NCBI RefSeq assembly: GCF_017745095.1
Contig: NZ_JAGHZZ010000020.1
Span: 22,862-86,861, forward strand
Length of the DNA: 64,000 nt
Source: Sporocytophaga sp.
Lineage (GTDB): Bacteria > Bacteroidota > Bacteroidia > Cytophagales > Cytophagaceae
Direction of reading: 5' to 3'
Shown: one piece after another, positions 1 through 8,966 of the stretch
Layout of the letters: the number at the start of each line of letters is the position of its first letter
Position numbering within the stretch: the stretch's first letter is position 1
Translations under genes and position numbers: made by a program
Notes under the pieces: model-generated
What the model saw: only the letters and a program-made list of their open reading frames with translations
Told to the model about the DNA's origin: nothing
Database searches by the model: none

Positions 1-183
1 AGTTACAGGTTGTGTTGATGCAGTAATAGCTGCTTCAAGGTTTATAATATTCACTCCCTCTTGCCTGAGCAATGGTAAAACATCTCCCCATGGATATTCA
101 TAACCTGATTCGGAAATCTTAAGATTAACATTTCTTCCAATCATCACATCACCCATGAACCTGATGGTACAAGTATTTTCCAT
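1..183 (-). CDS. CapA-like (poly-gamma-glutamate/capsule synthesis) protein, N-terminal fragment
   Basis: The first 61 codons of a gene on the minus strand that runs off the left edge; the ATG is at 181-183. The N-terminus has FMGDVMIGRNV and, near residues 46-53, INLEAAIT. These match the opening metal-site segments of the CapA/PGA_cap metallophosphatase-like family (GDxMxGR then NLE). There is no signal peptide, so a cytoplasmic enzyme is likely. The family is linked to capsule or poly-gamma-glutamate synthesis, but many members have no known substrate. Only the N-terminus is visible, so the role is not settled. Confidence 0.75.
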   Translation of the reverse strand, partial: MENTCTIRFMGDVMIGRNVNLKISESGYEYPWGDVLPLLRQEGVNIINLEAAITASTQPVT

Positions 184-535
184 AATAAGCTATTTACTTA
201 CAATAACTCTTTATGTTCAAATCTTTGGCGGTCAGTCTTAATTTGTCTTTGTCAAGAGGTTGGCATTATTAGGGATTCTGGATGTGAGGATGGATTTTAA
301 TAGAGGATTTTGCTATAGTTAGGGATAAATGGTAAAATTGAGTTAAAAGCAGTGATGATTTGTTCTCTGGCAAACCAATTCTAGTAAATCCTGGCTGCAA
401 GAGAGGACTAAATAGCACAAAGAGGCTATTTTTATGTTGGGAATAGATAACCTTATGTTATTTAAATAAAGTTAATTGGTAGCTTTGCATTCTTAAATAC
501 ATCCATTTAAAGAGGATTTTGAAAAAAATATAATT
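184..535. other. Intergenic stretch, no gene seen
   Basis: An AT-rich gap between the divergent CapA-like gene and the secreted protein gene at 536. It must hold both promoters. The only structure I see is the short repeat copy at 375-410, annotated separately. Confidence 0.5.
375..410 (+). repeat. Dispersed short repeat, copy A
   Basis: This 36-nt stretch matches 1640-1675 at 30 of 36 positions in the same orientation. Both share the core TAAATCCT-x-GCTGCAAG. The two copies flank the gene at 536-1519. Copy A is more degenerate: the small hairpin TCGCT-GCA-AGCGA of copy B is not preserved here. Confidence 0.55.
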
Positions 536-1519
536 ATGACTTTTAAAAAACATAAGCTACTGCTAATTTTATTACTTATTTCTCTCACAACTTTTGCACA
601 AGAAGAATCATTACAAATTAGCTGGCCCAAAGAATATAATTGGAAATTAGTTCCTGAAAACGATTCTACCATACATAGATTAATTCCTTTTGATCAATCT
701 TATAATAAATGGACAATTTCAGTTGCCACTCAGACTTATAAGGGGCTTATAATTAAACAATTTAAAAATATAGAAAATGAATTTTTAAGGTCTGCCAGAC
801 TTGAAAGTCCAAATGCGAAATTAACACATATAGACGAGGCAGCTGATTCAGATAAACAGTGGGTACTATTTAAAACTGAATCAGAATCCTTTACTAATGA
901 CCCTAATCCTGAATCCTCTATTTTTTATGTAGTGCAAACAAAGCTAAATCTTTATGTTGGCACAGTAACTTTTAAAGAAAAGTTAATCAATAAAAATCAA
1001 CAAGCCGAATGGACTCTGATCTTTAAAACTAGTAAGATAGTTTACCTAAATCCTAACAAGGGTTTTCAAAGAATTACAGATTCAGTAAATCACTTTTCTA
1101 TTGAAATTCCTAAAAGTTGGAAATATTTAAAGCAAGAGAACGAAGCTCTTAAATTTATTGCATATAGGACAAAAGAAAATACTCTGGACATTCCCAGGGA
1201 AAACATTAATTTAAATTTTATCAGAAAGCCCAACTCAAATTTAGATGTTGAATATTTAAATTTTATAAAGGCATTAAATACTCCGGAATCTGAAACAATC
1301 ATTATAAAGGAAGGAGTATCATTAATTGATAATAGAAAAATTAAATGGGTAATTGAAACATCAAAGAATGAAAATTCAGGTGAAAGAATGAAATATTATT
1401 CAATAGTATTTTATGTGGATGATACGACAGTAATATTAACCTGCACAGGACTTGAGAAATCATTTGATGATTATAAAAGTCTATTTGAACGAATTGGAAA
1501 TAGTATCCGATTCTTTTAA
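536..1519 (+). CDS. Secreted protein of unknown function with PsbP/DUF1795-like segments
   Basis: A 327-residue protein with a clear signal peptide (KHK start, hydrophobic LLLILLLISLTTF, cleavage after FAQ). I do not recognise it by name. The body shows two similar halves: WPKEYNWKLV near residue 30 and HFSIEIPKSWKYL near residue 188. The second half ends with YYSIVFYVDDTTVILTCTG and a final FERIGNSIRFF. That pattern (IEIPKSW..., later a strand plus final helix) resembles PsbP/DUF1795-like small alpha-beta folds, often found in lipoproteins. No lipobox Cys is present, so it is probably periplasmic. It stands alone, flanked by the two copies of a short repeat. Confidence 0.75.
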   Translation: MTFKKHKLLLILLLISLTTFAQEESLQISWPKEYNWKLVPENDSTIHRLIPFDQSYNKWTISVATQTYKGLIIKQFKNIENEFLRSARLESPNAKLTHIDEAADSDKQWVLFKTESESFTNDPNPESSIFYVVQTKLNLYVGTVTFKEKLINKNQQAEWTLIFKTSKIVYLNPNKGFQRITDSVNHFSIEIPKSWKYLKQENEALKFIAYRTKENTLDIPRENINLNFIRKPNSNLDVEYLNFIKALNTPESETIIIKEGVSLIDNRKIKWVIETSKNENSGERMKYYSIVFYVDDTTVILTCTGLEKSFDDYKSLFERIGNSIRFF

Positions 1520-1621
1520 GAGCTTAAGTAAGAGAGGGCCTTCAATAAGCACGTTTGAATCGTTAGTAAGTCCAAAAGAGTACGGAAGGACTTTTATTTT
1601 TAGAGTTGAGATAAGATTTAT

Positions 1622-1675
1622 GAGAATAGCGATTCAATCGCCATTCTCGTAAATCCTCGCTGCAAGCGAAGACTA
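1622..1675 (+). repeat. Palindrome plus dispersed repeat, copy B
   Basis: GAGAATAGCGATT (1622-1634) faces AATCGCCATTCTC (1636-1648) as an inverted repeat with one wobble. It runs into TAAATCCTCGCTGCAAGCGA, which contains a small hairpin (TCGCT-GCA-AGCGA). Positions 1640-1675 match copy A at 375-410. The layout resembles a REP-type extragenic element. It lies 100 bp past the stop of the gene at 536-1519. Confidence 0.55.
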
Positions 1676-1734
1676 TTGAGGAAAAAAACTGTTCATCTAG
1701 AAAATCCCGGACAGACAAGCCTTCCGGGATTTCA

Positions 1735-2265
1735 TTAAATATTTTTCAAAGCCTTTTTAATCAATTTTTCATCATTGAATATTCTGCCTCTGAATAGAAT
1801 TAGCCCAACAGCAGAAACAATGCCCACATGCGCAGCTATTCTGGCGACCGCAGCTTTCCTGTTATACTTCCACATAGCTTTAAATCCTATTTCAGCATAA
1901 ATATTAGGAATCTTTCCTTTCTTCAAATCATCAAAAATTCCTTCCACAACATTCACACGATCTGCAATAAGCAAAGGCAACCAATGACTGAATTGTCCTT
2001 CGCTGTTTTTATATGCATATCTTCTGATTGCGCCACTAAGACCTTTAGGTGGCACAGACGTTCCGAATACTGCGCTTAAGTTAGGTCTTTCCGTTGATTT
2101 AAGAATTTCCACAGTTTCAGCCTGCTGTACAGATCTTTCCCAATTATATCCGTTTTGTTCTTCATCCGTACGGTTGGGCTTCATAGGGTAGGTGGGATCA
2201 TTTTCCGGATCCGCATCTATTCCCCAGTCTTTAATATCTGGTAATGCTTTTGATGTTTTTTCCAT
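1735..2265 (-). CDS. Conserved protein of unknown function, partner of alcohol dehydrogenase
   Basis: I start this at the ATG at 2263-2265 (MEKTSKALPDIKDWG), giving 176 residues. A longer reading to 2319 would run back into the dehydrogenase gene. The gap to that gene's stop is only 11 nt, so the two are almost certainly one transcript. The N-terminal half is polar with DADPENDPTYPMK and RPNLSAVFGTSVPPKGLSG. The C-terminal part has a short hydrophobic stretch (VARIAAHVGIVSAVGLILF) that may be a membrane anchor. I do not recognise a named family. The context suggests a role tied to the neighbouring dehydrogenase, but nothing shows a reaction. Confidence 0.75.
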   Translation of the reverse strand: MEKTSKALPDIKDWGIDADPENDPTYPMKPNRTDEEQNGYNWERSVQQAETVEILKSTERPNLSAVFGTSVPPKGLSGAIRRYAYKNSEGQFSHWLPLLIADRVNVVEGIFDDLKKGKIPNIYAEIGFKAMWKYNRKAAVARIAAHVGIVSAVGLILFRGRIFNDEKLIKKALKNI

Positions 2266-2276
2266 AGTGTATTCTT

Positions 2277-3431
2277 TTATTCTTTTGCTGTAGGTGGAAT
2301 CAGTATAGGTTTGATACAATTATCCAGTTTGTCCGAAAAGATCCTGTATGCATCAGATATGTTTCTTAGAGGCATCCTGTGCGTAATTAATGCTTTCGGT
2401 TTGATCGTTCCCTTTTGAACATGATCGATTAGTTTTGGTAACAATCTTTTTACCGAAGCCTGATTGGCACGTATGGTAATACCTTTATTCAATACGTTTC
2501 CTATAGGTACCAGATTTCCTGTAGGTCCATATACCCCTACTATGGAGACAATACCACCTTTTTTAACTGAATTGATAGCCCAGAATAATGCTGTAGCAGA
2601 ACCTGCCTGCAACAGTGTTTTTCTTCCTGTTATCGTCTGCATAGCACTACCGGCAGCTTCAGCGCCAACGGCATCAATACAGACATCAGCCCCAAGCCAG
2701 TCAGTAGTTTTCTTGATAAATTCAACAGGATCTCCAAGCGATCTGAAATTATAAGATTCGCATTTAGCATAGTTCTTTACAAACTCCAGCCTGAATTCAT
2801 TCTGGTCAATGACAATGACTCTTCCCGCTCCAAATAACCATGAACATTTGGCAGCCATTATTCCAATAGGTCCGGCACCAAATATTACAACTGTATCTCC
2901 TGGCTGAATTCCACCCATCTCTGCTGCCTGGTAACCTGTGGGAACTACGTCTGTTAACATTACAGCATCGTCAAGATCCATTCCTTCCGGTATAATAGTG
3001 GGACCAAAATTTGCATAAGGTACCCTCACATATTCTGCTTGTCCTCCGTCATAGCCACCTGCAGTGTGAGAATATCCGAAGATACCTCCGACTGCTGTAG
3101 CTTCAGGATTAGATTCATGACAATTGCCATACAATCCCTGCCTGCAGAAGGAACATTTTCCGCATGCAATATTAAATGGTACCAGTACTTTATCTCCCAA
3201 CTTTAATTTATTAACTTCTGATCCTAACTCTACCACTTCTCCCACGAACTCATGACCAAAAGTAGAACCTACACGAGTGTCTGGTACATTTCCATTATAT
3301 AAGTGCAGGTCAGATCCACATATGCATGAGCGTAATACTTTCACAATACAATCCTCAGGATGAAGGATTTCTGGCATAGGTTTTTCTTCTGCACGGACCC
3401 TTCCTGGGCCCCGATAATTCATTGCAAGCAT
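2277..3431 (-). CDS. Zinc-dependent alcohol dehydrogenase, glutathione-independent formaldehyde dehydrogenase-like
   Basis: A 384-residue medium-chain dehydrogenase. Catalytic zinc ligands are visible: C38 (CICGSDLH) and the GHE motif at 59-61. The structural zinc site has four cysteines, C90, C93, C96 and C104. The Rossmann loop GAGPIG lies at 184-189, with D208 after strand 2, which favours NAD(H). The insertion after the zinc loop (GGIFGYSHTAGGYDGGQAEYVRVP) is typical of the FDH-like subgroup that acts on formaldehyde or short alcohols; the true substrate cannot be read from sequence. It is a cytoplasmic enzyme, first gene of a two-gene unit. A start three codons later (3422) is also possible. 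Confidence 0.92.
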   Translation of the reverse strand: MLAMNYRGPGRVRAEEKPMPEILHPEDCIVKVLRSCICGSDLHLYNGNVPDTRVGSTFGHEFVGEVVELGSEVNKLKLGDKVLVPFNIACGKCSFCRQGLYGNCHESNPEATAVGGIFGYSHTAGGYDGGQAEYVRVPYANFGPTIIPEGMDLDDAVMLTDVVPTGYQAAEMGGIQPGDTVVIFGAGPIGIMAAKCSWLFGAGRVIVIDQNEFRLEFVKNYAKCESYNFRSLGDPVEFIKKTTDWLGADVCIDAVGAEAAGSAMQTITGRKTLLQAGSATALFWAINSVKKGGIVSIVGVYGPTGNLVPIGNVLNKGITIRANQASVKRLLPKLIDHVQKGTIKPKALITHRMPLRNISDAYRIFSDKLDNCIKPILIPPTAKE

Positions 3432-3725
3432 ATCTTAGTTTATGTTATAATATATTTGATGTTGGCTTGATTCTTATTTTAGAATCATCCCTTTTTAAAG
3501 AACCTCTTGTATTGTTTAAAAGTTAATACTTCAATTTATTGGCTTTTAAGTGTTTTGTATTTGGTTGAAATTTAAATGGTTGGTTGTTATTGCTACTTTC
3601 TAAAACTTATGGTAAACAGTGGGGAATTGTTAAATGTATATCGATGTAAGAACTTTTATATCTGCTTTTGATAGGATCAAAGATTACTTAATTTCATAGT
3701 TGAATACAAAGTATTGGTATGCTGT

Positions 3726-3944
3726 ATGAAGAAAGCTTTTAAAATTATAATAACAATCATTATTGTATTGTATATTCCATTCTCATTTTTATTAGACACA
3801 GCAATCGGAGCGTCTTCTCATAATATTCCATTTAAAAGCAGAGAAGATACAGAACGGCATTTGTATATTAGTTTAGTTGTAGGATTGATATTCATAGCTC
3901 TGATTTGGCTACCCTGTAAGAAGATTTTTAAAAGCAATCCTTGA
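3726..3944 (+). CDS. Small membrane protein, unknown function
   Basis: A 72-residue protein starting at the ATG at 3726 (MKKAFK); an ATG four codons upstream is less likely. It has two hydrophobic segments (about residues 5-26 and 47-64) joined by a polar loop with SREDTERH, and ends in KKIFKSNP. This gives a two-helix inner-membrane topology. I do not recognise a family. It lies 115 bp before the potassium channel gene on the same strand. Confidence 0.6.
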   Translation: MKKAFKIIITIIIVLYIPFSFLLDTAIGASSHNIPFKSREDTERHLYISLVVGLIFIALIWLPCKKIFKSNP

Positions 3945-4058
3945 CCATAGAATAATTGATATCAACAGCCTTAAACATGGCAATAGCGCAATTTTTCCCT
4001 TAGGGAATAGTTTTTTCTTATACCTCAAACTTTGGCTTGCTATCGAAGTTTTTTAAGT

Positions 4059-5063
4059 ATGGAGCAAGGTCCCGATAAAAAATCAGAAAAATGCAATAAA
4101 CATCCGTTTACCACTCAATATAAAATTGAAGAGTTGGGGTTTGGTAGTTCTCCAGAAACAGAGAATGAACGTCTGATATTCCATGATGGTAGGTTTAATG
4201 TGCGCAGATCAGGACTTATGCTTTACGGAAGAAATAATAGCCTGTATCATTGGTTTACTTCTGCTGATTGGGCTACATTTTCCATTGCGATCATTATCCT
4301 GTATCTTATTTTCAATTTGTTCTTCACCGGCCTCTACTATATCGCAGGTATTGAAGGAGTAGTCAGAAGACCAGGCTTAAATACTATTGAAAAGTTTTTC
4401 GAAGTATTCTTTTTTTCTTCTCAAACATTGACGACAGTGGGGTATGGAAGAGTAAGCCCTTTGGGATTAGGAGCTAACCTGGTTGCATTTTTTGAGTCCC
4501 TTACTGGCTTAATGTGCTTCGCCGTGGCAACTGGAATCATGTATGGGCGTTTCTCTATGCCCAATGTAAAACTGCTGTCCAGCGATCAGGCGCTTATTGC
4601 TCCTCATAAAGGTAAAAAATCTTTTCAGTTCAGAATTGCCAATGCACGCAAAAATCAATTGCTGGACGCTGAGGTGCAGCTGATTTTTTCGTGGGTGGAT
4701 GCTTCATGTGATAGGCCGATACGAAAGTTTAATAACCTTAAATTGGAAATTAATAAAATCAATTTCTTTCCATTAAACTGGACACTGGTTCATGTTATAG
4801 ATTCAGAAAGTCCTATTCAAGGTTGGACCAAAGAAGATCTCGAAGAATCCAATGTTGAATTTCTTGTTTTGTTTAAGGCTTTTGATGATGTATACAGTCA
4901 GGTCGTGCATTCGAGAGTCTCATACAAACATAACGAAATCGTTTGGGGTGCTATTTTTGAATCCATGTTTCATACAGACAGGCATGGAGAAACATTGCTT
5001 GAAATGAAGAAAATAAGCAATTATACTTTGATAAAAGGAAGTGATCTGTTCGACCAGTTATAG
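4059..5063 (+). CDS. Inward-rectifier potassium channel, KirBac type
   Basis: A 334-residue channel. Transmembrane helix 1 (about residues 72-96) is followed by a pore helix and the K+ selectivity filter TVGYG at 126-130, then helix 2 (about 139-163) ending in MYGRFSMP. The remaining 170 residues form the cytoplasmic immunoglobulin-like Kir domain, with FRIANARKNQLLDAEVQL and the later LNWTLVHVIDSESPI. This order and length fit bacterial Kir channels. I start at the ATG at 4059; an in-frame TTG at 4032 would add nine residues with no clear purpose. It is probably a homotetramer in the inner membrane. Confidence 0.93.
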   Translation: MEQGPDKKSEKCNKHPFTTQYKIEELGFGSSPETENERLIFHDGRFNVRRSGLMLYGRNNSLYHWFTSADWATFSIAIIILYLIFNLFFTGLYYIAGIEGVVRRPGLNTIEKFFEVFFFSSQTLTTVGYGRVSPLGLGANLVAFFESLTGLMCFAVATGIMYGRFSMPNVKLLSSDQALIAPHKGKKSFQFRIANARKNQLLDAEVQLIFSWVDASCDRPIRKFNNLKLEINKINFFPLNWTLVHVIDSESPIQGWTKEDLEESNVEFLVLFKAFDDVYSQVVHSRVSYKHNEIVWGAIFESMFHTDRHGETLLEMKKISNYTLIKGSDLFDQL

Positions 5064-5194
5064 ATTTTTAAACAGGCATTTACTTAATTTTCATCAACAA
5101 ACTTATGTTACAATTGTCAGAAGCTTCAGGATTTAATTCCATTCAGCATCTCATTTGATTATTACTGCTTAAATGGATATTTTTATAGTGAGTA

Positions 5195-5563
5195 ATGAAA
5201 AATATACATTTGAGACTTTTAGTAATATTATTGGGATTGACTTTGGGCGGATGTAACAAGTATACCAATAAAGAAAAATATGTTATTTCCATCGGTAAAA
5301 AATTGGACCTCTATTATTCTACTAATTCTTGTTGCTGCTACTGTCTGTCCAACGAAAAGGAATTGAAGCATATTAACTTATTAGGAAGAAAAATGATTGA
5401 CAAGAGACCTAAAAATTGTGAAGGATGTAATTATATAGCAGCTTTTACTTTGCAGGGTAAATCTATTGGCGTTGATACTATAGAATTAAAGTTATTGACA
5501 GCAACTATGAGTTGTGATGAAAGTGAAGGTCAAATTGAAAGATATATAATTGAAGTAAAATAA
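5195..5563 (+). CDS. Small cysteine-rich lipoprotein, unknown function
   Basis: A 122-residue protein with a lipoprotein signal (LGLTLGGC, acylated Cys at residue 20). The mature part has a cysteine cluster (NSCCCYCLSNEK), then CEGCNY, and one more Cys in TMSCDESEGQ. The end, VDTIELKLLTATMSCDESEGQ then RYIIEVK, loosely recalls the last strands of the chagasin-like fold, but this is weak and I do not assign it. It is 18 bp upstream of another small lipoprotein gene, and the two are probably co-transcribed. Confidence 0.65.
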   Translation: MKNIHLRLLVILLGLTLGGCNKYTNKEKYVISIGKKLDLYYSTNSCCCYCLSNEKELKHINLLGRKMIDKRPKNCEGCNYIAAFTLQGKSIGVDTIELKLLTATMSCDESEGQIERYIIEVK

Positions 5564-5581
5564 GGTTGAGGTAATTTTGAG

Positions 5582-6136
5582 ATGAGATATACTTACTACT
5601 TATTCATTATTTTTTTAATTGGTTGTACTCATGGGCCTAAAGCAGCTAAAGAAAAGTATCAGGTAAAATTTGATTCGACAATAGATTTTACTTTTAAACA
5701 GCTATATTCATACAGGCCTATCGATAACATGTATTATGGTGGTGCTGGTTTAATTTGTATTGATACAATCATATCTAAGGGACATAAAACAATAAAAATA
5801 GATACATTGGAAAAAGCTTTTACGATATCAGATTCAGGTGGGGTAGCTATTCTAATTATGTCCAATAAGATTCTTTATAAAGCAAATAATGTGTTGATTC
5901 ATTTGGATTCTCTGGGGAATTTAAAGAAGGCAGGTTATGCAAACTTAGGTAAAGATGATAAGTTAGCAATTGCTGATGCTAATAATGCTATTCTCACCCT
6001 TAAAAAAAAATCATTTGATGAAAGAGATACTATAGTTGGATTCATTGAGCTAAATGTGAATACAAATAATCCATCCGATAGTCTTTCAATCAAAAGCAGT
6101 TGCAGAGGATATTTTAAAGCTTTAATATATGACTAA
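5582..6136 (+). CDS. Lipoprotein, unknown function
   Basis: A 184-residue protein with a short signal and lipobox (IIFLIGC, Cys at residue 15). The mature region is rich in beta-strand-like segments (YQVKFDSTIDFTFKQLY, TIKIDTLEKAFTISD, DTIVGFIELNVNT). I recognise no domain. It starts 18 bp after the preceding lipoprotein stop, so the pair is likely an operon. Nothing indicates a reaction or partner. Confidence 0.65.
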   Translation: MRYTYYLFIIFLIGCTHGPKAAKEKYQVKFDSTIDFTFKQLYSYRPIDNMYYGGAGLICIDTIISKGHKTIKIDTLEKAFTISDSGGVAILIMSNKILYKANNVLIHLDSLGNLKKAGYANLGKDDKLAIADANNAILTLKKKSFDERDTIVGFIELNVNTNNPSDSLSIKSSCRGYFKALIYD

Positions 6137-6390
6137 AGTTGAAGCGGTTGATCGTGAAGGTTATTCTATGGTCGGAAATAAATTACGAAACTAGGTGTGA
6201 AGGGATAATAAAGGAAGTATGTCTGCTGTTGATGGTGTTGCTTATTTTGGAATCTATCTTAGTTTGAATCAAAAAAAAGAGGGTGGGACTTATCTTTGTA
6301 TTTAGACCTGAATAATATTTTTTATACTTTTATCATCAATTGGAACTTATTCAATTTTCCAAGCTAATCATCTTTCTATTTTAAATATTC

Positions 6391-7962
6391 ATGAAATCCC
6401 ATAGCCTTTTAGCATTAGTATGTTTGCTGGTCTCTTTAAATTATATTTCCTGTCAGAGAAAGCTTTCAGGAAATGATAAACCACTTACTTTTACTATTCT
6501 CCAGATCAATGATGTTTATGAGATTGAACCACTTTCAGGAGGTGAAGAAGGCGGCATGGCACGTGTTGCTACTGTTAGAAAGGATTTAATTAAAGACAAT
6601 AAAAACACGATAGCGGTGCTTGCAGGTGATTTTGTCAGTCCGTCTTTTATGGGAACATTGAAGTATAAAGGACAACGTCTTGCAGGTAAGCAGATGGTAG
6701 ATGTAATGAATGCAACAGGAGTGGATTATGTCACTTTTGGTAATCATGAATTTGATATTGAGAAAAAGCAATTACAGGAAAGAATCAATGAATCAGAGTT
6801 TGCATGGATATCTTCCAATGTTGAAGAAAAAAAAGCAGATGGAAGCACAGGACCTTTCAGGAAATATAAGAGTGGAACTTCAGAAGTGATAAGGCCCTAT
6901 GCAATTCATAAGTTTGATTATGAAAACGGTCAATCGCTTCGACTTGGAATTATAGGGGTAACACTTCCTTTGAATAAGGCAGATTCAATAGTTTATGATA
7001 TTTGGTATTTTACTTTGCAGGATGCTTATGAAAAAATCAAAGACAGTTGTGATGTAATTATTGGTCTTACACATCTTGAAATAGGTATGGATAAATATAT
7101 TGCCGAAAGGGTTCAGGGACTTGACCTTATCATTGGCGGTCATGAACATATGAACATGGAAAAAAAAGTTGGAAAGGTTAAGATCTGTAAAGCAGATGCC
7201 AATGCAAAATCTGCCTATATTCATAAGTTTACTTATAAACCCAGAACTCGTAAAGTAAGCGTTATTTCTGAATTGAAAGCTATCAATTCATCGATCGCTT
7301 TGGATTCAGAGGTAAATAGTACGGTACAAAAATGGGTCGCATTCAGAGATAGTGCAGTGATCTCTCTGGGCTTTGTTGCAGGGGAAACACTGATGAGTGC
7401 AGATGTCCCGCTGGAAGCAAGGGAATCACTTGTAAGGTCAACGTCAACTAATTTTACAAGACTTGTTACCAATTCTCTTTTATACTCCTTCCCGGTAGCA
7501 GATATTGCAATTTTAAATAGCGGCAGTATAAGGATTGATGATCAGCTGAAAGGTGAGATAACACAGGCAGATATATTAAGAGCTTTACCTTTTGGAGGAA
7601 GTCTTTCTCTTGTACGGATGACTGGTGAAGAGTTGGTAAGGATATTAGATGCCGGCACTTCGGATGCTCAAAAATGGAATGGTGGATTTTTGCAGATTGC
7701 TGGGGCTGAAAGAATAAATAATAAGTGGCTTTTAAATGGAAAGGAGATAGTCTCGAATCATACTTATACTGCAGTGATGCCTACCTTTCTTTCAACAGGT
7801 AAAGAAAAAAATCTTGAGTTTATAAATAAATTTGCTCGGACAACGCCTGATACTCTTGGTAATTCCGGCATTGAGAACGGCTATACTAAAAACGATGTTA
7901 GAAATTCCGTTATCGCATATATTAAATCCGGAATGAAAAGCCCATTATGGGTAAATGAATAA
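6391..7962 (+). CDS. 5'-nucleotidase / bifunctional metallophosphatase lipoprotein (UshA-like)
   Basis: A 523-residue protein with a lipoprotein signal (VSLNYISC, Cys at 21). The N-domain has calcineurin-like metallophosphatase motifs: QINDVYE near 39-44, AGDFVSPS at 78-85, FGNHEFD at 116-122 and IIGGHEHMN near 247. The first motif has NDVYE instead of the usual NDxHG, a variant typical of one subgroup. The C-domain has the 5'-nucleotidase substrate part, with ILNSGSIR and ADILRALPFGGSL. It probably dephosphorylates nucleotides or sugar nucleotides at the periplasm or cell surface. It is followed 24 bp later by a SUKH-like gene. Confidence 0.9.
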   Translation: MKSHSLLALVCLLVSLNYISCQRKLSGNDKPLTFTILQINDVYEIEPLSGGEEGGMARVATVRKDLIKDNKNTIAVLAGDFVSPSFMGTLKYKGQRLAGKQMVDVMNATGVDYVTFGNHEFDIEKKQLQERINESEFAWISSNVEEKKADGSTGPFRKYKSGTSEVIRPYAIHKFDYENGQSLRLGIIGVTLPLNKADSIVYDIWYFTLQDAYEKIKDSCDVIIGLTHLEIGMDKYIAERVQGLDLIIGGHEHMNMEKKVGKVKICKADANAKSAYIHKFTYKPRTRKVSVISELKAINSSIALDSEVNSTVQKWVAFRDSAVISLGFVAGETLMSADVPLEARESLVRSTSTNFTRLVTNSLLYSFPVADIAILNSGSIRIDDQLKGEITQADILRALPFGGSLSLVRMTGEELVRILDAGTSDAQKWNGGFLQIAGAERINNKWLLNGKEIVSNHTYTAVMPTFLSTGKEKNLEFINKFARTTPDTLGNSGIENGYTKNDVRNSVIAYIKSGMKSPLWVNE

Positions 7963-7986
7963 GCTACGATTATAAAGATTTTTAAA

Positions 7987-8457
7987 ATGTTAAAGCATAT
8001 ATCTGATAAGCTTCGTGAAGCTGAATTAAAACTTGAGCTTAGATTTCCAAAAAAACTTTTTGATTTTATCAGAAAGCTGGAAAGTCCTGAGGTAATGTTT
8101 GGAGAAGAAGAATGGCTTTTTCCCACCGTGACTGAAAACCCAGATGACCCTTCAGAAAATTTCATTGTGTCAAAATCTATGTGGTTTAAAAGTCAATGGA
8201 ATATGAATGCACTGGTATTCGCTGTCGGACGATATGGAGATTATCTTCTCGCTATTCAGAGTAAAGATGGAAAAATGCTAAAACAAATATTTGTACTTAT
8301 TGATGAAAGTTCAGAGATAAAAATTTTTAATACAAGCCTTGATAAATTACTTGAATATGGGCCCTTTGATTATATGGAATGGAGTGATTATTACCTTAAG
8401 CTTGAAGATGGAGAAGTCCAGGAAGGGGATGAAATGAGTGATTCAGGTGATTTTTAA
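7987..8457 (+). CDS. SUKH (SMI1/KNR4)-like small protein
   Basis: A 156-residue cytoplasmic protein. The pattern LELRFPKKLFDFIRKLESPEVMFGEEEWLFPTV near the N-terminus and VFAVGRYGDYLLAIQSKDGK in the middle, followed by an acidic tail (LEDGEVQEGDEMSDSGDF), fits the SUKH superfamily: a Pro-led first helix, then a G-x-G-D-Y strand. In bacteria SUKH proteins often act as immunity proteins to toxins, but no toxin gene is nearby. It lies 24 bp after the nucleotidase stop and may be co-transcribed. The family call rests on pattern only. Confidence 0.65.
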   Translation: MLKHISDKLREAELKLELRFPKKLFDFIRKLESPEVMFGEEEWLFPTVTENPDDPSENFIVSKSMWFKSQWNMNALVFAVGRYGDYLLAIQSKDGKMLKQIFVLIDESSEIKIFNTSLDKLLEYGPFDYMEWSDYYLKLEDGEVQEGDEMSDSGDF

Positions 8458-8561
8458 TCTTACTAAAAGGTGTTCAATGTTTGCCGGTGATAGAAGACCG
8501 TATTCATCAATGTATAAATTAATTTAAGGAAGATGTGCTTCGTCTATGAGATGGTCGAGCG

Positions 8562-8966
8562 CTAGGATTTTTCTATTTCCACTTGATTAAGCCAGGCAAT
8601 AGCCTCTCCTTCATTGTCAAATTGCTTTATTATCATTAGGTCTCTGTTTTCTATTTTAGACGCAATATTTTCTACAGCAACCCTATTAAAATAACTTTTG
8701 GGTTTTATAATAGCGATAGCTTTAAATCCTTTTTCAGTACCGCGAGGAATAAAGCTGTGCTCGATCCAGTTTTGATCTTCCATACTAATAAGGATCATCT
8801 CTTTGAGATTTGCCAGTACCTTATTGGCCTTATGCTCTATCAATGTTTTCAACATTTTTTCGGAACCCTCTTTTAATTGCCTGCTGGTTGAATAACCATG
8901 CCAATTCATCACTACTGCTTTAAGTTCGGGGTTGAAAAAAATATCGTAGACAGGTTTTGTATCCAT
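8562..8966 (-). CDS. STAS/SpoIIAA-like small protein
   Basis: A 134-residue soluble protein. It opens with YDIFFNPELKAVVMNWHGYSTS, has KVLANLKEMILISMEDQNWIEHSFIP in the middle and ends with a predicted helix (NEGEAIAWLNQVE). This strand-helix order with a final 'EAIAWL' helix is common in SpoIIAA/STAS-like proteins of the Cytophagales, whose role is unknown. It is convergent with the SUKH-like gene. There is no signal peptide. Confidence 0.65.
   Translation of the reverse strand: MDTKPVYDIFFNPELKAVVMNWHGYSTSRQLKEGSEKMLKTLIEHKANKVLANLKEMILISMEDQNWIEHSFIPRGTEKGFKAIAIIKPKSYFNRVAVENIASKIENRDLMIIKQFDNEGEAIAWLNQVEIEKS

Noticed and set aside
1452..1652. 66-codon frame over the 3' end of the secreted protein gene
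   Set aside because: It mostly overlaps a well supported gene in another frame and ends inside the repeat.
6128..6306. Short frames after the lipoprotein gene (e.g. ATG at 6128 and at 6220)
   Set aside because: They are only about 20-30 codons long, with no lipobox, domain or neighbour to support them; at most eroded sequence.
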